NCBI RefSeq assembly: GCF_000499845.2
Contig: NC_023754.2
Span: forward strand, 10,732,618 to 10,796,617
Origin: Phaseolus vulgaris
Taxonomy: Eukaryota; Streptophyta; Magnoliopsida; Fabales; Fabaceae
DNA length: 64,000 bases
Reading direction: 5' to 3'
Shown: positions 12,012-24,639 of the stretch, piece after piece
Position numbering within the stretch: the stretch's first letter is position 1
Layout of the letters: every line of letters starts with the position of its first letter
Translations under genes and position numbers: made by a program
Notes under the pieces: model-generated
Database searches by the model: none
What the model was told of the DNA's origin: nothing
The model's input: only the letters and a program-made list of their open reading frames with translations

Positions 12012-12159
12012 GCACAACTTACCCAAATTTATAATTTTTTTAAAAGCGGGCCCATTCTGGTAAAAAACAAAAAATAGAACCCCATGGTGGTCAAAAATTG
12101 GATTTTTTTACTATAATATGAAACTCATTTTATTGTCAAGTGGGTCAAGAAAGAGTTAC

Positions 12160-12296
12160 CATTTTTTTCATAAATGAAACATAACAAGTGAGAAATAGGT
12201 AGAAAAAATGAGTTTGTATTTTACTTTCGTTTTTTCTTCATAGATGAAATAGAACAAGTGAGAAATTGGAAGAAACAAATAATTTGTGTTTTTATG
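12160..12296. repeat. Two-copy direct repeat, ~70 bp unit
   Basis: Two adjacent copies sharing ttttttcNtcataNatgaaa, acaagtgagaaat and agaaNaaatNa blocks lie between the MULE edge and the copia 3' LTR. No function is suggested. Confidence 0.6.
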
Positions 12297-12364
12297 TTGA
12301 AAAGATAATTAACTGAAGAGAGGGGAGTAGAGAGAATATATATAAAAATATATTTTAACTTTCT

Positions 12365-12635
12365 TCTTCTATACAGAACACGGTTAACACTATAAAAATC
12401 AATGTAAGCAAAGAAAGCAATGGCGCAAGAAGAACCCTAAAAGAAGGGGAAGAATGGAGTAAAGGAGAATGAGAAAGGAGAGAGAAACTAATATGTCGTG
12501 TTATTGAGCAATTACAAGGGTGTATATATAAAAAGAGAAGAGAAAGCATATGGGCCAAATACATGGGCGGAAGAAAAATAGAAAGTAACAGAAAGTGAAA
12601 AAACCAGCAAAGGCCCAATCAGATAAACTTTATCA
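12365..12635 (-). repeat. Truncated 3' LTR of decayed copia element
   Basis: Aligns with 17211-17481 through shared blocks such as aaaatcaatgtaagc, aagaagaaccctaaaa, acaagggtgtatatata and gggccaaatacatggg. The terminal ~150 bp (U5 end) is absent. Confidence 0.8.
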
Positions 12636-12679
12636 GCCCTTCAATCTGGGAGTAAATGTTTTATATTCCCAGCTTTGAT

Positions 12680-14199
12680 GTGAGTTGAATAAAAGGATTT
12701 AGAGCAAGTGGCTTGGTGAAAATGTTTGCAATTTGTAGTGAAGACGAAATTGGAAGTAATTTGAGAAGTCCAAGAATAATGTTTTCTCTGACAATGTGAT
12801 AGCTGATCTCAATGTGTTTGGTGCGTTCAAGAAAGACTGGATTGGAAGTTATTTGAATCGCGAATTGATTGTCACAGAAAAGTGTGGTTGGTTTAATGTA
12901 TGGAATTCCAACATCTTGAAGAATGAAACTAAGCCACTTTAATTCACAAGTGGTTGTGGCAAGTGCCCTGTACTCAGCCTCAAATGAGCTCTTGGAGATA
13001 ATCTGTTATTTTTTTATTTCCATGAAATAAGGGAGTCACCCAAGAAAATGGAGAAACCAGTTACACATTTTTTGGTTTCCAAATAGGTTGCCGAGTCTAA
13101 ATCACTATAACAATGTAGTTGTATGGAGCTACTGCGGTGGAGGAAGATGCTAGAACCATAATTGCCTTTGAGATAATGGAGATAACATCTTGTTGATGAG
13201 CTTTAGTGGGCGAAGAAAGGAATACTGAAAACAATATCTGGTCTAGTGTTGGTGAGATAGATTAGTCTACAATTCAATCGGGGTGGAAGATTCTTGCTGA
13301 GAAAGGAGAATTCCTTCATAAGAAGTTAACCGAGAGGAATGTGTCATTGGAGTTGGCATCAGAGCAGAATCTAACATGCCTGTTTCATGAAGGAGATCTA
13401 GGACATATTTATGCTGATAGATCTGTAAACCACTACTGTTCCGAGCGACTTAAAGGCCTAGAAAGTATGTGAGATCTCCAAGGTTCTTGATGTGGAAATG
13501 TTGATGCAACACTTTGGTAATGTTATTGATTTCCTCGATGTTGTTACCAGAAAGAACGAGATCATCCACATAGACAATAATAACAATTTGTTGAGTTTTA
13601 TCACTTTTCGAAAAAAAAGAGAGATCAGCAAATGATAAGATGTAATTATGTGAAATGAGAAAGGAAGAGAGTTTAGCATGCCAGTGCCTGCCTGCATAAT
13701 GAAGCCCATAAAGGGATTGATGAAGTTTGCAAACATGTTTAGGTGTTGGAAGGGAAAAACTAGGTGGTTGTTGCATATAAACTTCTTCATGAAGATCGCC
13801 ATGTAAAAATGCGTTATTAACGTCTAGTTGTTTTAAATACTAGTCATTCATAGTGGCTACTGCAAGAAGAAGCCTTAAGGTGGTAAGCTTGGCGACAGGA
13901 GATAAGGTATCAAGAAAATCAAGTCCTTTGAGTTGAGTGTAACCCTTGGCCACTAAGTCGGCCTTGTAGCGATCAAGAGTGCCATCAAACTTATGTTTGA
14001 TTTTATAGACCCATCTACAACCTATGGTCTTTTTCCCTTCGGGAAGAGAAATAAGCTGCCATGTATGATTGGCATTAAGAGCATCCAACTCTTCTTGCAT
14101 AGCTTGTTTCCAACAAACGTGCTTGGATGCCTCATTATAATTATGAGGCTCCGTGTGCGAGGAAATAGATAGAGTAGTGCCTTTAAAATTAGATGACAA
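12680..14199 (-). pseudogene. Copia reverse transcriptase and RNase H (broken)
   Basis: RT and RNase H make DNA from the element's RNA. The first open piece (14199-13840) carries the RT start (WKQAMQEELDALNANHTWQL; GCRWVYKIK; KADLVAKGYTQ). A TAG near 13831 interrupts it, and RT continues through NAFLHGDLHEEVYMQQPP to the catalytic YVDDLVLSG in the piece ending at 13450. RNase H follows only as stop-ridden fragments down to about 12680 (SDSDLDSA..., GDSLISWK-like). The YVDD motif is intact but the gene is not. Confidence 0.85.
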
Positions 14200-14644
14200 A
14201 GTAGTATAAGAAAGAATTTATGAATAAGGTATTTAGTACTTACATTGCTTGCATTAGGAATTTGAGTATGAAAATCTTCTATGTATGTGGATGGGCGACA
14301 TGGTCTACTAGACCGTCTAGGTGGTTCATTTGGTACGGTTTAAATAGAAGAAGTATCCTCATGTGGAGTAGTGTCCGTATATGTAGTGGAAGCAGATTCA
14401 AAAGAAAAATCACAATTGACATCATAATTTGAAGGTACAGGTAAAGATAAATTGTTGGGACTTTCAAATTTATCATGTTTCAACATGTATAGAAAATGAT
14501 CTTCGTAAAATATTATGTCTTGAGATCTCAATACGATGATATTTTAGATTTAAGAAAATATATCTCTTTGTATGAGCAGGAAAACCAAGAAAATTGTCAT
14601 GTATAAATCTATCTTCTAAATTTTTTCTATGCGTAGTAAGAGTA

Positions 14645-15478
14645 CTAGAGTAACAAAGACATCCAAAACACGTAAATTGGATATATCACAAGGTTACCAT
14701 TCAGTTTTTCATATAGAGCAATATTTTGCAGCAGCGGAGTGGGAGTGCAATTGATAAGAAAAGTGACATGTTGAATAGCAAAATCCCAAAAAAAGGAGGT
14801 AAATGAGCTTGAAAAATTAAAGCACGAGTTATATTTAAAGATGTTGGTGTTTGCATTCAATTATGCCATTTCGTTTAGGTGTTTCAAGGCATGTTGTTAG
14901 GTGAATAATACATTTTGAGGAAAATAAATCTTTCATAGCAAATTCAGGGCCATTATTTGTAAGAATAAGTTTAACAATAGTTTGAAAATGATTTTCAATA
15001 TAAGTAATAGAACTAACAATACTTTGTCTAATTTCAGATTTTGCATGTAAGAGAAAAGTCCAAGTGTAATGAGAAAAGTCATTAACAACAGTAAAAAAGT
15101 ATCTCAAACTTTGCATAGAATTAATAGAACAAGGACCCTAAATGTCCATGTGTATAAGATGAAACACATCTGTAGTTTTTTAAGTGTTTAAAGTAAAAGG
15201 AAGTTTTTTTGTTTGGCACGATTTCAAATATCACACAAAGACAGTTTTCCGACAGGAATAAAAGGATATTAAGTTCTCAAAACATGTAATCTTTCATCAG
15301 AAAGATGTCTTAGTCTATAATGCCACACATTAAAGTCCTTAGCAATGTAGATAACAAAAGGAACAATATTATGTGTGGCAAAAATGTGAAAAATTGCATA
15401 ATTAAAAATGTACAAGCCAACTTTGACACTAACTAAACCATTCTTCTCTTGAGTTAGGTTGTCCTGAGGCACATACAA
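14645..15478 (-). pseudogene. Copia integrase (broken)
   Basis: The GAG-pre-integrase zinc-binding part (NVWHYRLRHLSDERLHVL) ends the piece at 15478-15269. The catalytic core starts at VVNDFSHYTWTFLLHAKSE in 15116-14835 and includes a TNNGPEF motif where the second Asp is normally found; here it is Asn. A third piece (14860-14645) continues in another frame. Frameshifts and stops separate the pieces. Confidence 0.8.
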
Positions 15479-16015
15479 AACATCTTTAAGATTTTTTTTT
15501 CATTAAAAACAACAGTTCCAGAATATTCAGCATATACATGATTACCATTAGGTAAATTGATGAGAATAAGTTTAATATTCTTATATGTAGTAAAAGTTGA
15601 TAAAATAGCGCATACATGATCTGTTGCTCCAGAATCAAGAATCCAAAAGTTTCTAGTTTTATTTGAAGAATTTAAAATATTACCCGTTGAAGACTGCTCA
15701 AGAGTTTTGTGATTTGAATCTGCAGAGAAGGATCCCACTTGGTTTATTTGGGCAGCACCATTGTTTCTATTTTTTTTTTAACATCTCATAAAGAATTTGA
15801 TATTGTTGAGTTGTGAAGTGATTATCTTTGTTTTCCTGTTCTTTTGACCAATGCTCAAAAAAATTATCACTAGAAGCAATCACATTATTAGCTTGGTTAT
15901 TTTGACCATTGCTATAGAATCTATATCCAGGGGGATAACCGTGTTTCTTGTCGCAAGAATCAATGGCATGACCACTTACTTCTATTACAATAGGTGCACA
16001 GTTTTCTATTGTCAT
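15454..16015 (-). pseudogene. Copia protease and gag C-terminus (broken)
   Basis: The aspartic protease active site appears as ILDSGATDHVC in 15738-15454, followed by NLPNGNHVYAEYSGTV. Upstream, 16015-15767 holds the end of gag with a degenerate zinc-knuckle region (HAIDSCDKKHGYPPGY). The two pieces are in different frames. Confidence 0.8.
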
Positions 16016-16327
16016 TATTTTTTAAGGTTCTATTTTCTTTTTTGGGAAAACCAATTTTCTAAAACAAGCACTTTCATAATGACCAGATTTACCATAAAAG
16101 GTACATACAACAAAATGATTCACATGATTAGTAGAAAAATTCACATTAGTAGAAGAAACATTATTGATATTAGAAACAAGGTAACTACTAGCTAATTGTG
16201 TTTCCTGTTAGGGAGAAGATTTTTTTATATAGAGGGAATAGGATCCTTAAGCAAAACATGGGATTTGATATTGTTATATTGATCATTCAAACCCTTAAGG
16301 AGTTGCATTGCTTGGTCCTCACATTTT

Positions 16328-16887
16328 CTAACATATGATAAGGGTAACAATACATGTATCTTGATGAACACATAGAGGATTAGATCTAACATTGTTCAAT
16401 TCATCCCAAATAATACTAAGCTTAGTAAAATAATCTGTCATAGATAGGTCACCTTTGTTCAAAGAAGCAGCTTCAAACTGTAAATCAGAAACTCTAGAAA
16501 AATTACCCTGAGAATACCTAACTTTTAAGTTGTTCCAAATATCCAGAGCCATTTTCATCCAAACTATACTTTGTCTAATGGGTATAGAAACTTAGTGAAC
16601 TAACCATAAAACTACTATGTTGTTACATATGTACTAGTAGGGTAAGTGGAGTGATCTTTTGCTGGACAAGGATGCGTACCGAGAACGAATTCTATTTTAT
16701 TCTTCGTACTCAACATTGTTAAGATTGATTGACTCCAAGAATGGTAATTTGTTGATTCGAGCAGCGGTGACACCAACAGTGTGGTAGGGTTTTCGCCAAG
16801 ATGCAAGTAGAGGTAGCTACTTGTTGATTGACTAGGTTGTTCCATTTGAGTGGAGGAGGAAGTGGATATATTTCGTTCTTCCGCCAT
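16328..16887 (-). pseudogene. Copia gag (broken)
   Basis: Gag forms the particle shell. The N-terminal piece (16887-16615) starts MAEERNIST and includes LLESTNYHSWSQSILTML, the typical copia gag opening. The second piece (16558-16328) matches the UBN2-type gag core (ALDIWNNLKVRYSQGNFSRV; TDYFTKLSIIWDELN). A short gap with stops lies between them. Confidence 0.8.
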
Positions 16888-17044
16888 ATCTGTAAAAGGG
16901 AAAAAAAGTAGGGTTCAGAAAACAAGAACTGAAGAAAGATTGAGAAAGAAACAGGAAATGGAAGATCAAATTTGCGCAAAAGTAAAAAGAAAAAAAAATT
17001 GAAACAAGAACATCAGAGTCACCCAGCAGAGCTCTTCAAATGAA

Positions 17045-17058
17045 GAGCTCTGATACCA
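17045..17058 (-). other. Primer binding site (initiator Met-tRNA)
   Basis: On the minus strand TGGTATCAGAGCTC directly follows the 5' LTR, the standard copia primer site complementary to the 3' end of initiator methionine tRNA. Confidence 0.85.
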
Positions 17059-17481
17059 TAATAAGATTCAGCCAAAACAGTGATGGAGAAGCGCCTTGAG
17101 GAAGATGATGGTGCGCGTGAGAGCAAGGCACAAAGATTCAACAAATTGCTTGAGATGAGTCGATGGTGGAAAAATGCTTTGAAGAAGATGATGGAATGTG
17201 CCTTCAGCAATGAACATAACACACTTAACACTGTAAAAATCAATGTAAGCAGAGAAAGCAATGGTGCAAGAAGAACCCTAAAATAAGGGGAAGAACAGAG
17301 AAAAAAAGAACGAGAAAGGAGAGAGAAACCGATATGTCTTATTATGTGTGTTATTGAACATTTACAAGGGTGTATATATAAAAAAAAAACAGAAAACATA
17401 TGGGCCAAATACATGGGCTAAAGAAAAACAAAAATTAACAGAAAGTGAAAAAATCAATAGAGGCCCAATAAAACTTTATCA
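17059..17481 (-). repeat. 5' LTR of decayed copia element
   Basis: Minus-strand LTR of 423 bp starting TGATAAAG and ending ...CTTATTA, a near inverted terminal pair, abutting the primer site. The plus strand shows tgtatatata near 17371, a TATA-like element in LTR orientation. Confidence 0.75.
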
Positions 17482-18249
17482 TATACATTTCATCAATTTT
17501 TTATTCATTATTATATTGAATTTTATATTTTAATATTTATTAAATTAAAATTGAAAATTCATTAACTTGTTGCGTGTTGTGATCATTCCCTTACCTGATT
17601 GATTATTTCTTCCTTTAATTTCATTCTTTTACAACTTTCACTCATCACCTTCGTTTAATAGAATGGACTACAAGCATTATAAAAAAACATAACCTTCTTC
17701 AATATCAAAGAACATAGTGTCTTCTTCAATGTTAGTTTAGTGTTGTTTGAAGTCACAATTCACATAAGTAATACCTAAAATAATTTATTTTAGTTTTTTT
17801 TAGGATTTCATCACAATATATAGAAATACCATACAGTGTTTAATTTTGGTAACATCATAATACATAATGTTACATCAAATAATAAATTAAGTATTTTTAG
17901 ATTTTTTTTACTTTTGAAATTCAAAACAAGAATTCAAAATATTTTTATGAAGTTAAAACACTTATAGAAGAATGAATATATATATATATATATATATATA
18001 TAACAAAAATTAAATTTTTGCATAAGTTAAAAATAAAAAGTTATAAGATTTATATAAAAGAACTTTTGCAAATTAACTTAGGCATAAATTAATTTTAATT
18101 TATGGAAAAAATTAATTTTTGTTTTTAGTTTTTTATCTTAAAAGTGGTTGTAGAGAATCTTGCTTAAACTAATAAAAGACAATCTCATATCACTTTAATC
18201 ATCTTGCATGTGACATCAATTGTTCTGTGATTAATTGTGGTGTTTGCAT

Positions 18250-18540
18250 TGTTACACTCTTAAGTAAATTTAGTTACACCCTAAATATCAACTATAACTC
18301 TTGGTCTAGTAATAGGAAGTACTCGATCAAACAATTCATATCAAAGTCATATCACGATTTTGATTGTCAGTCGGAAAATTGTTAAGGTGAAGATTGTTAT
18401 AGGTGGTGTTAATTCTCCCATTATACATATGCTAGTGGGCCAAGTCACATTTGAATAATTTTGGATTGCTACACTCTTAAATAAAAAGAGTTGTACATTG
18501 ACGGTCAATTATAGCTTATAACTTAATGATAGTGCTAAAT
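18250..18540. repeat. Direct repeat of unknown class
   Basis: A block around acactcttaagtaaatttagtt...atcaactataactcttgg-like sequence at 18255 recurs in diverged form at 18470, about 215 bp apart. The tggtctagtaataggaag segment vaguely resembles a Pol III A box. It may be a SINE or a legume interspersed repeat. Confidence 0.35.
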
Positions 18541-18590
18541 CCAGTGAAATGAAAATGAAATGTTTTTATAAAGGAAAATTAAAAATTCTA

Positions 18591-19604
18591 TGTGAGACCC
18601 CACTTTCCTATAAACTCCATATAAAACAATAAAAAACAATAAAGGCTTACAAAACTAAGGTATTGAAAAAAAAAAGAATTATATAATAACATATGTACAT
18701 TCATCCAAAAGGGTAATAATATAAACTAATATCTTATTCTTGTCCAAATTTAACTTCTCAAGGTTTTCACATAGATAAAAAAAAACAAGATTAGTTTGTT
18801 GAAATACAAATATGCATATAACTATAAACAATTCAAATGTTTAATCATTCATTAATCATTCATTAATCATACATTAACACATTTATTTATATATCAAAAT
18901 GATATTCAACAAGAAATATTCGTTAACACCTTTTAAGTATCTAAATCATTCTCACCACCTCAAGTGTACTTGAGGTCTTAATCTATACGATTTAGATACT
19001 CAATAAAGTTAAAATATCTCTATTAAATATAAGTGTATGTACTTAATGCATATATACAAACAAAGGTTCTCATACCATTAAATTTTTATGACTTAAATTG
19101 AACTCTTATCATAATCATTTCAATAACAATCAACAATATAACATCACTTTAAACCACAACATCACACCATTACTTTGAATAATTGAACTAAATAATGGAT
19201 TAGAGACTAAAAATATTACTTTAGCAATACAACCTCGCTTGAAGCAAGATTCATCTAGAAAAGAAGAGGTTGTGTTTTATCTTGTTCTCACTTGAGTGGA
19301 AACATTTTGCTTGAGTGAGAACATTGTTGTTTGAGCAAGAAAATAACAAAGACAAAGACCAAATCTAGGACTCTTCATCCACTCATGTATTCATTCCACG
19401 TTTATACACTAGTTTGTGAGGTTCTTACGAGAAAAAAAAACTAGGGAAATTCAACGCCCATTAGTTATGAATAAAATCGTATAAGAGACTAAGATGTCAC
19501 ATTCAACCCAAAACCTTTAAGGTAATGAGTGTGTAAGTCTTCTTTCTTATCTTACTTATTCTTACTAAATATAAGACTCAAACTCACACTTGAAATTCTT
19601 ACAC
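18591..19604 (-). repeat. Possible gypsy LTR fragment
   Basis: It begins TGTGAGACCC and ends CTTACACA, and holds a cluster of cgcttgaagc/cacttgagtg/gcttgagtg motifs at 19240-19345 like those inside the 6254-8366 solo LTR. No matching 5-bp flanks were found (ttcta versus gaaga). Only a tentative call. Confidence 0.35.
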
Positions 19605-20212
19605 AGAAGAAAAAACATAACCCAAAAATATTCAATTTATGTGAGGTATAAATAGACATGTTGAGTTAAGAATGATAAAAACATATATATTATGTCTTTA
19701 ATTTTATACTTTGAGATTTTTTTAAAGTTAATTTAATGTGTTATTTACTTCTAATATGTATCACTCTCTAATACTTATTATCCCATCAAATAGTTAACTT
19801 CAACATTCCATGAGTAAACATTACTTGAAAACACTAAGACAAAAATACCTCTCAAATAGTAATTAATTGATATAACATATTGTAAAAGTAAATAAAAATA
19901 TATTTTCACTCTTTTAGCAAGTATGTCTCACTTCTTTCATAGAGTTTTTTACTCTAGGCTTTTGAAAACTATATTGATGAGTTTTTGACTGGGCGAGACA
20001 TATCCATCATGTCGGCATCTTGACCTCTCTGCAAATCAGGTATCCTGCAAACATGCAAACATGCAAGGATTACAAAGTAAACACCCACAAAACAAGATTA
20101 AGGGACAATTGAGTTCATTTGGACCCGATTTAATCATTCGTACAACCAAAATTCCAACACAACCACTTTAAATAGGTGATCACAACAAAATTTTGATCTT
20201 AGACTAATATCT

Positions 20213-20524
20213 TTACTTGGATTCAAACTGACTTGAGTGTGAAAGTACAATCGTAGGTACCCTACCAAGAGATCGAAATATCAATGTCCCAAAAAAATTA
20301 GACATAACGGATGTGAAGTGAGCACTATAAGGAGAAACCTGTCCTCCAAGTATGTAAATAGGTTCGTTTGTGGAATTTTTGGTACTTGTCTTTTTCATAA
20401 CTAAAAAGAAGGATGGGAAAAACTTTTCCAATAATAAAAAAGTATTTATAAGATAATACATTTTATAGAGGTATATAAGGAGAGAGGTGACGTGCAAGAA
20501 ATGTGTATAAGAAGACAAATTCAC
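20213..20524 (-). other. Unrecognised ORF (103 aa)
   Basis: I do not recognise this product. The C-terminal half (YILGGQVSPYSAHFTSVMSN and following) has balanced composition, unlike neighbouring AT noise, and the GC content is higher than its surroundings. On the minus strand a tataaatac TATA-like box lies just upstream of that half (about 20446), so an LTR or transcribed leader is possible. Confidence 0.25.
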
Positions 20525-23500
20525 GTGTGATGTATAATATTGTCATTTAAGTTTGTAATGATTGATGAGATAACATGGTTTGAAGAAAATCAAGTTATTA
20601 TTCTTTAAGTATGTAAATAGAATTATGTATTTGAATTTATCTATATAGAAGACAAAACTCAAGAAATAGAAAAGATTTTGCATGTATTTATTATTATAGT
20701 CTTCTCATAAAACAACACAAAGAAAAGACACAAGAGATGAAAATTATAAACAAATTATTTGGGGGGCAAAATAATAGAGATTTAAGCTGTTGAAATGTCA
20801 TCCTCACGATTTGCTCATAAATTTAATACAATAAAAAAATATTTTTAGACATTAATAGATTTTTTTTGTTTGCTTCATTGTGTTTCTTTATTTAATTAAA
20901 AAAAATAGTATAGAAGGAAATAACTTAATTAATAGAATATTAAAGGGAAGATTAAGGGATTTTTTTTAATCATTTAGGATAATAAAGATGAGAGATCAAG
21001 AGTTAAGAATGATACAAATAATATGAAAATGCATGAATGATTTAAGAGATGTGTTCAATACTCAATGAGAGGATTTGAATTATGACAAGAATAAGAAGTT
21101 AAGGTGACAAATAAATAGGAAAAAAAAGATGTTAATAAAACAACTTAAATGTACAATAGCAACAAGTTTTATTTCATATAATAAATTAACTAAAAATCAG
21201 ATCTTCGGATTTATTATTGAAATTAACATTTATTATTTATAAACTAAAACAATTAAGGATATTTTAGTAAAAAAATAATTAAAACAATAAACAATTAAAA
21301 ATTCTTATAAAAAGCGACAATAAATTTTCAAAAAGTATGTTGCAATCTAGCAATTATTTAATAGATTAATATTAGGATTCTGATAAAAAAAAAATTGCAT
21401 GCATTGATAATGAATTGACTCATACATCTAATTAACTTGTTAAAGAATTTAAATCGACTCGATCTGATTACCTTTATACATATATTGTATTACTTTTTAC
21501 ATACATATTATCATTAAAATTTTAAGTTTTCTTAATTTTATTGATTCTTTAAAGTTATAAAAGAATAAAAATGTTATGAAAAAAAATAAAAAAATAAAAA
21601 AGAATTGAAAAAATTACATCAAATACATCATCATTATATTGGAAAATTAATAAATGAGATAAATTATAAGAATTAATATATTTGAATGATGAAATTTGTG
21701 AAACAATAACAATAACAGTTTAATGATAAAATATGTAATTAAGTTTAAAGAAATTAAGTTCCTCTTCTTTCATATTTAAAACCTAAATTTTGTTCTTCTT
21801 CAACATCATCAAAAAGTTATTTTTTACACATTACAATAAAATTATTAAAGTTATATTATTAGAAATAGGTTGTAAAGTAAGAGTATTTTGTTTTATATGG
21901 TGTGAAAGAATATTTTTCAAGATTTTTCTCTCTTTTTACTAAAATATGGAATCCAAAGAATAAGGACTTTCTCAACCTTTAATTTTCATTGGATCATTAA
22001 TTAATAATAGTTCCCTAAATGACAAAACCCTCCAAAGGTAGCAAATAATTGAAAACCCTAAACAAAAAACATGTGGGGCTAGTTGCCTAATGTGTTTAAG
22101 ACCCATAGGTCCCTCCTAGGGCCTTATGTCCTCCCAATGAATGTTGTATGGGTATTACTTAGACATAAAATGTCACACCCTTAAGCTATCCCTTAATAAA
22201 TGAGCATATGGAAATGATGGAAGTTCCCAACCAAACCAACATGGAATGGGTGCCTTCACCTTCTTGGCTACCCCTTATGCTTCTTAGACACATTTCACAA
22301 AGAGATGTTTAGACAAAGAAAAATTAAAAATGTTCACAAATATAAATACAATAACAATTAATTCATTAAAGAGATGTTTAGACTATTCTCTCTGAAATAG
22401 TTCTAAAAGAAAAAAAAACATGAAATTATAAGTTAATTACAATTTATATATACAAGTATAAGTTATCTTATATAGTTTTTCTACAATTTTATTTTATAAG
22501 TTAATTTTAACTAAATTGATTGGAGAATTTCATTTAAATAAACCCCAAGGTGTATAAATTTTAATAAACACGTAATCTCTTCATATTCAAATATAAAAAT
22601 CAATAAATAATTTAGATAGTTAATTAAAATTATTTAATTTTTATTAATCTTATTTAGAAAATATTTTTTTCTTCTAAAATGACCATATAATTGAATCTTG
22701 AGATAAAAAATAAAAAATAAAATCATTAAATGTAATGAAATTAGTTGTATTTATTTATATTTAAGTCCACTTTTATGCTAATTTTTGTATTTATATTTGG
22801 GTGGTCAGTAATATAGTGTAAATTTAGTTGTTAATTCCTATTATTTTATGTAAGTCCTCCATTTCTTATATTTTAGTTCAAATTATATATAAGTGCAAAA
22901 TTGAGTTGTTTAAAAATTATTTTAAGCAAAACAATCTAGTATTTTTTTTTATATAAAAAAGTCTCATTTATGTTTTGGATAATCTACTTAGCTTAAATTA
23001 TAGCAATATAACTTTTTTCTCAAATTTAAAATATATTTGAACCTACATATATAATTTTTTTAATTTCCAATATTAGCAAGATATGAGATTGAAATAAGAT
23101 TCTTATTTTTTTTTTCTTGCTTAATATTCTAAATTTATCATCATTCCATGAAATTGCATTATTCTTTACATTGAATGTGGCAATGATATTGAAGATGCTA
23201 GAATGGTACATATACTTGCAACTTTGTAGGACACATGCCCTTTCAAAGATCATATATTAAAGTTTAGGATATTATCCCAAAAGAAGGGATATCCACCAAA
23301 CAAAATTACCTATCATATAATTTAGAACACTATCACTCTTTTTGAGCTAAAACACAAAGACAAAGAAAAATGAATATATTCCTTTTTTCCTCTTTTCTTC
23401 TAGTCATTTGTTTGATTGGACCAACCTTTTTTCTCTCTTGAATTGGTGTTACATTTTTTATTTTTTAAATAACACATAATATATTTCTCCATCGAGTAAA

Positions 23501-24159
23501 AATGTGATATTTAAAATTGGTTTTCATTATAAAGGACTTAGAAAACAAGTGGTAAATACATTTAAGAAATAAATAAAATGTTGGAATGCCATTAATACTT
23601 CACGAAATTTAATTTTTTAGACATACAAATTCTAAAACATATTTGGGTAAATTAGTTCCTCATTCTCAAATTTCTTTTCTACTTTTTTACGATTTGAGTG
23701 CTTAGATTTTAAAAAAAAAATCTATAACTTTTGTCTAATTTTTTATTTTATGTACTTTTGTTTCTTATTTTGTACATTTTCATCAGTTAAATATTTTTTA
23801 TGGTACCTTACATAAATATTAGGTTCAATTGGATCAAAATATAATGAACAAAATTATGTAAAACTGACAATTGAATCAACATACATATATTTTCTTAAAA
23901 TGTTGAGACTAAAATAGCCGAGAAAAAACCAAATTCACATATTAAAAATAAAGGAAAACAAAAATTATAATTCCGTGAAAATAATTTTTTGGAATTACAT
24001 CTATTAATCTGACAAAAGTATCTGGAGAATATTAGTTTTAAGGAATCATATTTAAAAAATATAAAAACTAAAGGATGTGCAAAAAGAAATAAATAGGGGT
24101 GTAAGAGGATTTTCTCCTTCCTTTTATTTTGTGTTTCAAGAATATTTGGATCAAGCCCC

Positions 24160-24510
24160 ATTATACATAAGCAATTTCTTCCTGCATCTCTATAGTTTCT
24201 TCTGCACCTCTATAATTTTTCTTTTAATTCTAAAAATGCCTTTTTGAATTTGAATTCTAAATTTTACAATTTAAAAATCATTTTTTGAATTAGAAATAAC
24301 ATGTAAATTTTTTAAGTCATTTATGAATTTAGAAAATATTTCAAATTATAGATTTCGAAATACTATCTACAAAAAAAAAAAAATATATAAAGGTGCAATG
24401 ACTTAAGCTTAATTTTTGGTTTCATCAAGAATATGTCAGACTTTTCACTAAAAGTATGAAGATGCAAGAAAAATGGAGGTGTAGGAAGAAAATGTCTTAT
24501 ACATATCACA
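24160..24510. mobile_element. MITE-like element with inverted ends
   Basis: The left end (ttatacataagcaatttc, then ttcctgcatctctat at about 24161-24195) is inverted at the right end (aggtgtaggaagaaaatg, then tcttatacat at about 24478-24505), extending about 45 bp with mismatches. The interior is AT-rich with no ORF. TSD not resolved. Confidence 0.5.
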
Positions 24511-24639
24511 CTTAATATTTTTGTTTTTTTGGTTTCGCTTTGTTATTTTTCTTAAGATTTTTCTACTTACATTCTCTTTTTGTTTCTTTCAAGTAAAATG
24601 ACATGCTTACCCTTATTTTCTTGTTGTTGTTTCATGTTT

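Larger units (their letters stand above)
9740..12097 (-). mobile_element. Small MULE with ~300 bp inverted terminal repeats, interrupted by a solo LTR
   Basis: The left repeat (9740-about 10045) and the right repeat (about 10628-12097, minus the inserted LTR) are inverted copies: both outer ends read inward tttttNNcaccatgggg, then matching blocks containing catgccaacttg/cacgtcaacctgaa motifs and, innermost, a shared attgagtagtaa...ttaatttga block. Between them is a broken MULE transposase end. Without the LTR the element is about 1.3 kb. The expected 8-11 bp TSD is not recognisable. Long TIRs plus SWIM and CCHC fingers are typical of Mutator-like elements. Confidence 0.75.
12355..17481 (-). 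mobile_element. Old, decayed Ty1/copia retrotransposon
   Basis: Minus-strand order is 5' LTR (17481-17059), primer site, gag, protease, integrase, RT, RNase H and 3' LTR (12635 down). All domains are recognisable but split by stops and frameshifts. The 3' LTR lacks the part matching 17059-17211 and is cut off near 12360-12370. The LTRs are visibly divergent, with many substitutions and indels, so this is one of the older insertions here. The polypurine tract is agattgaagggc just before the 3' LTR (minus strand, 12636-12647). Confidence 0.85.
17482..24159. other. Long AT-rich stretch without a recognisable gene
   Basis: No frame here shows a recognised domain. Contents seen: an (AT)n tract at 17975-18002; two direct copies of an acactcttaa.ta-block at about 18255 and 18470; a possible LTR-like start TGTGAGACCC at 18591 with gcttgag motifs at 19240-19345; an anonymous minus ORF at 20213-20524; and a locally GC-richer island at about 22070-22320 with no ORF. 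Confidence 0.5.

Noticed and set aside
18591..19604. A second solo LTR with confident ends
   Set aside because: The flanking 5-mers differ and no partner confirms the ends, so it is kept only as a weak feature.
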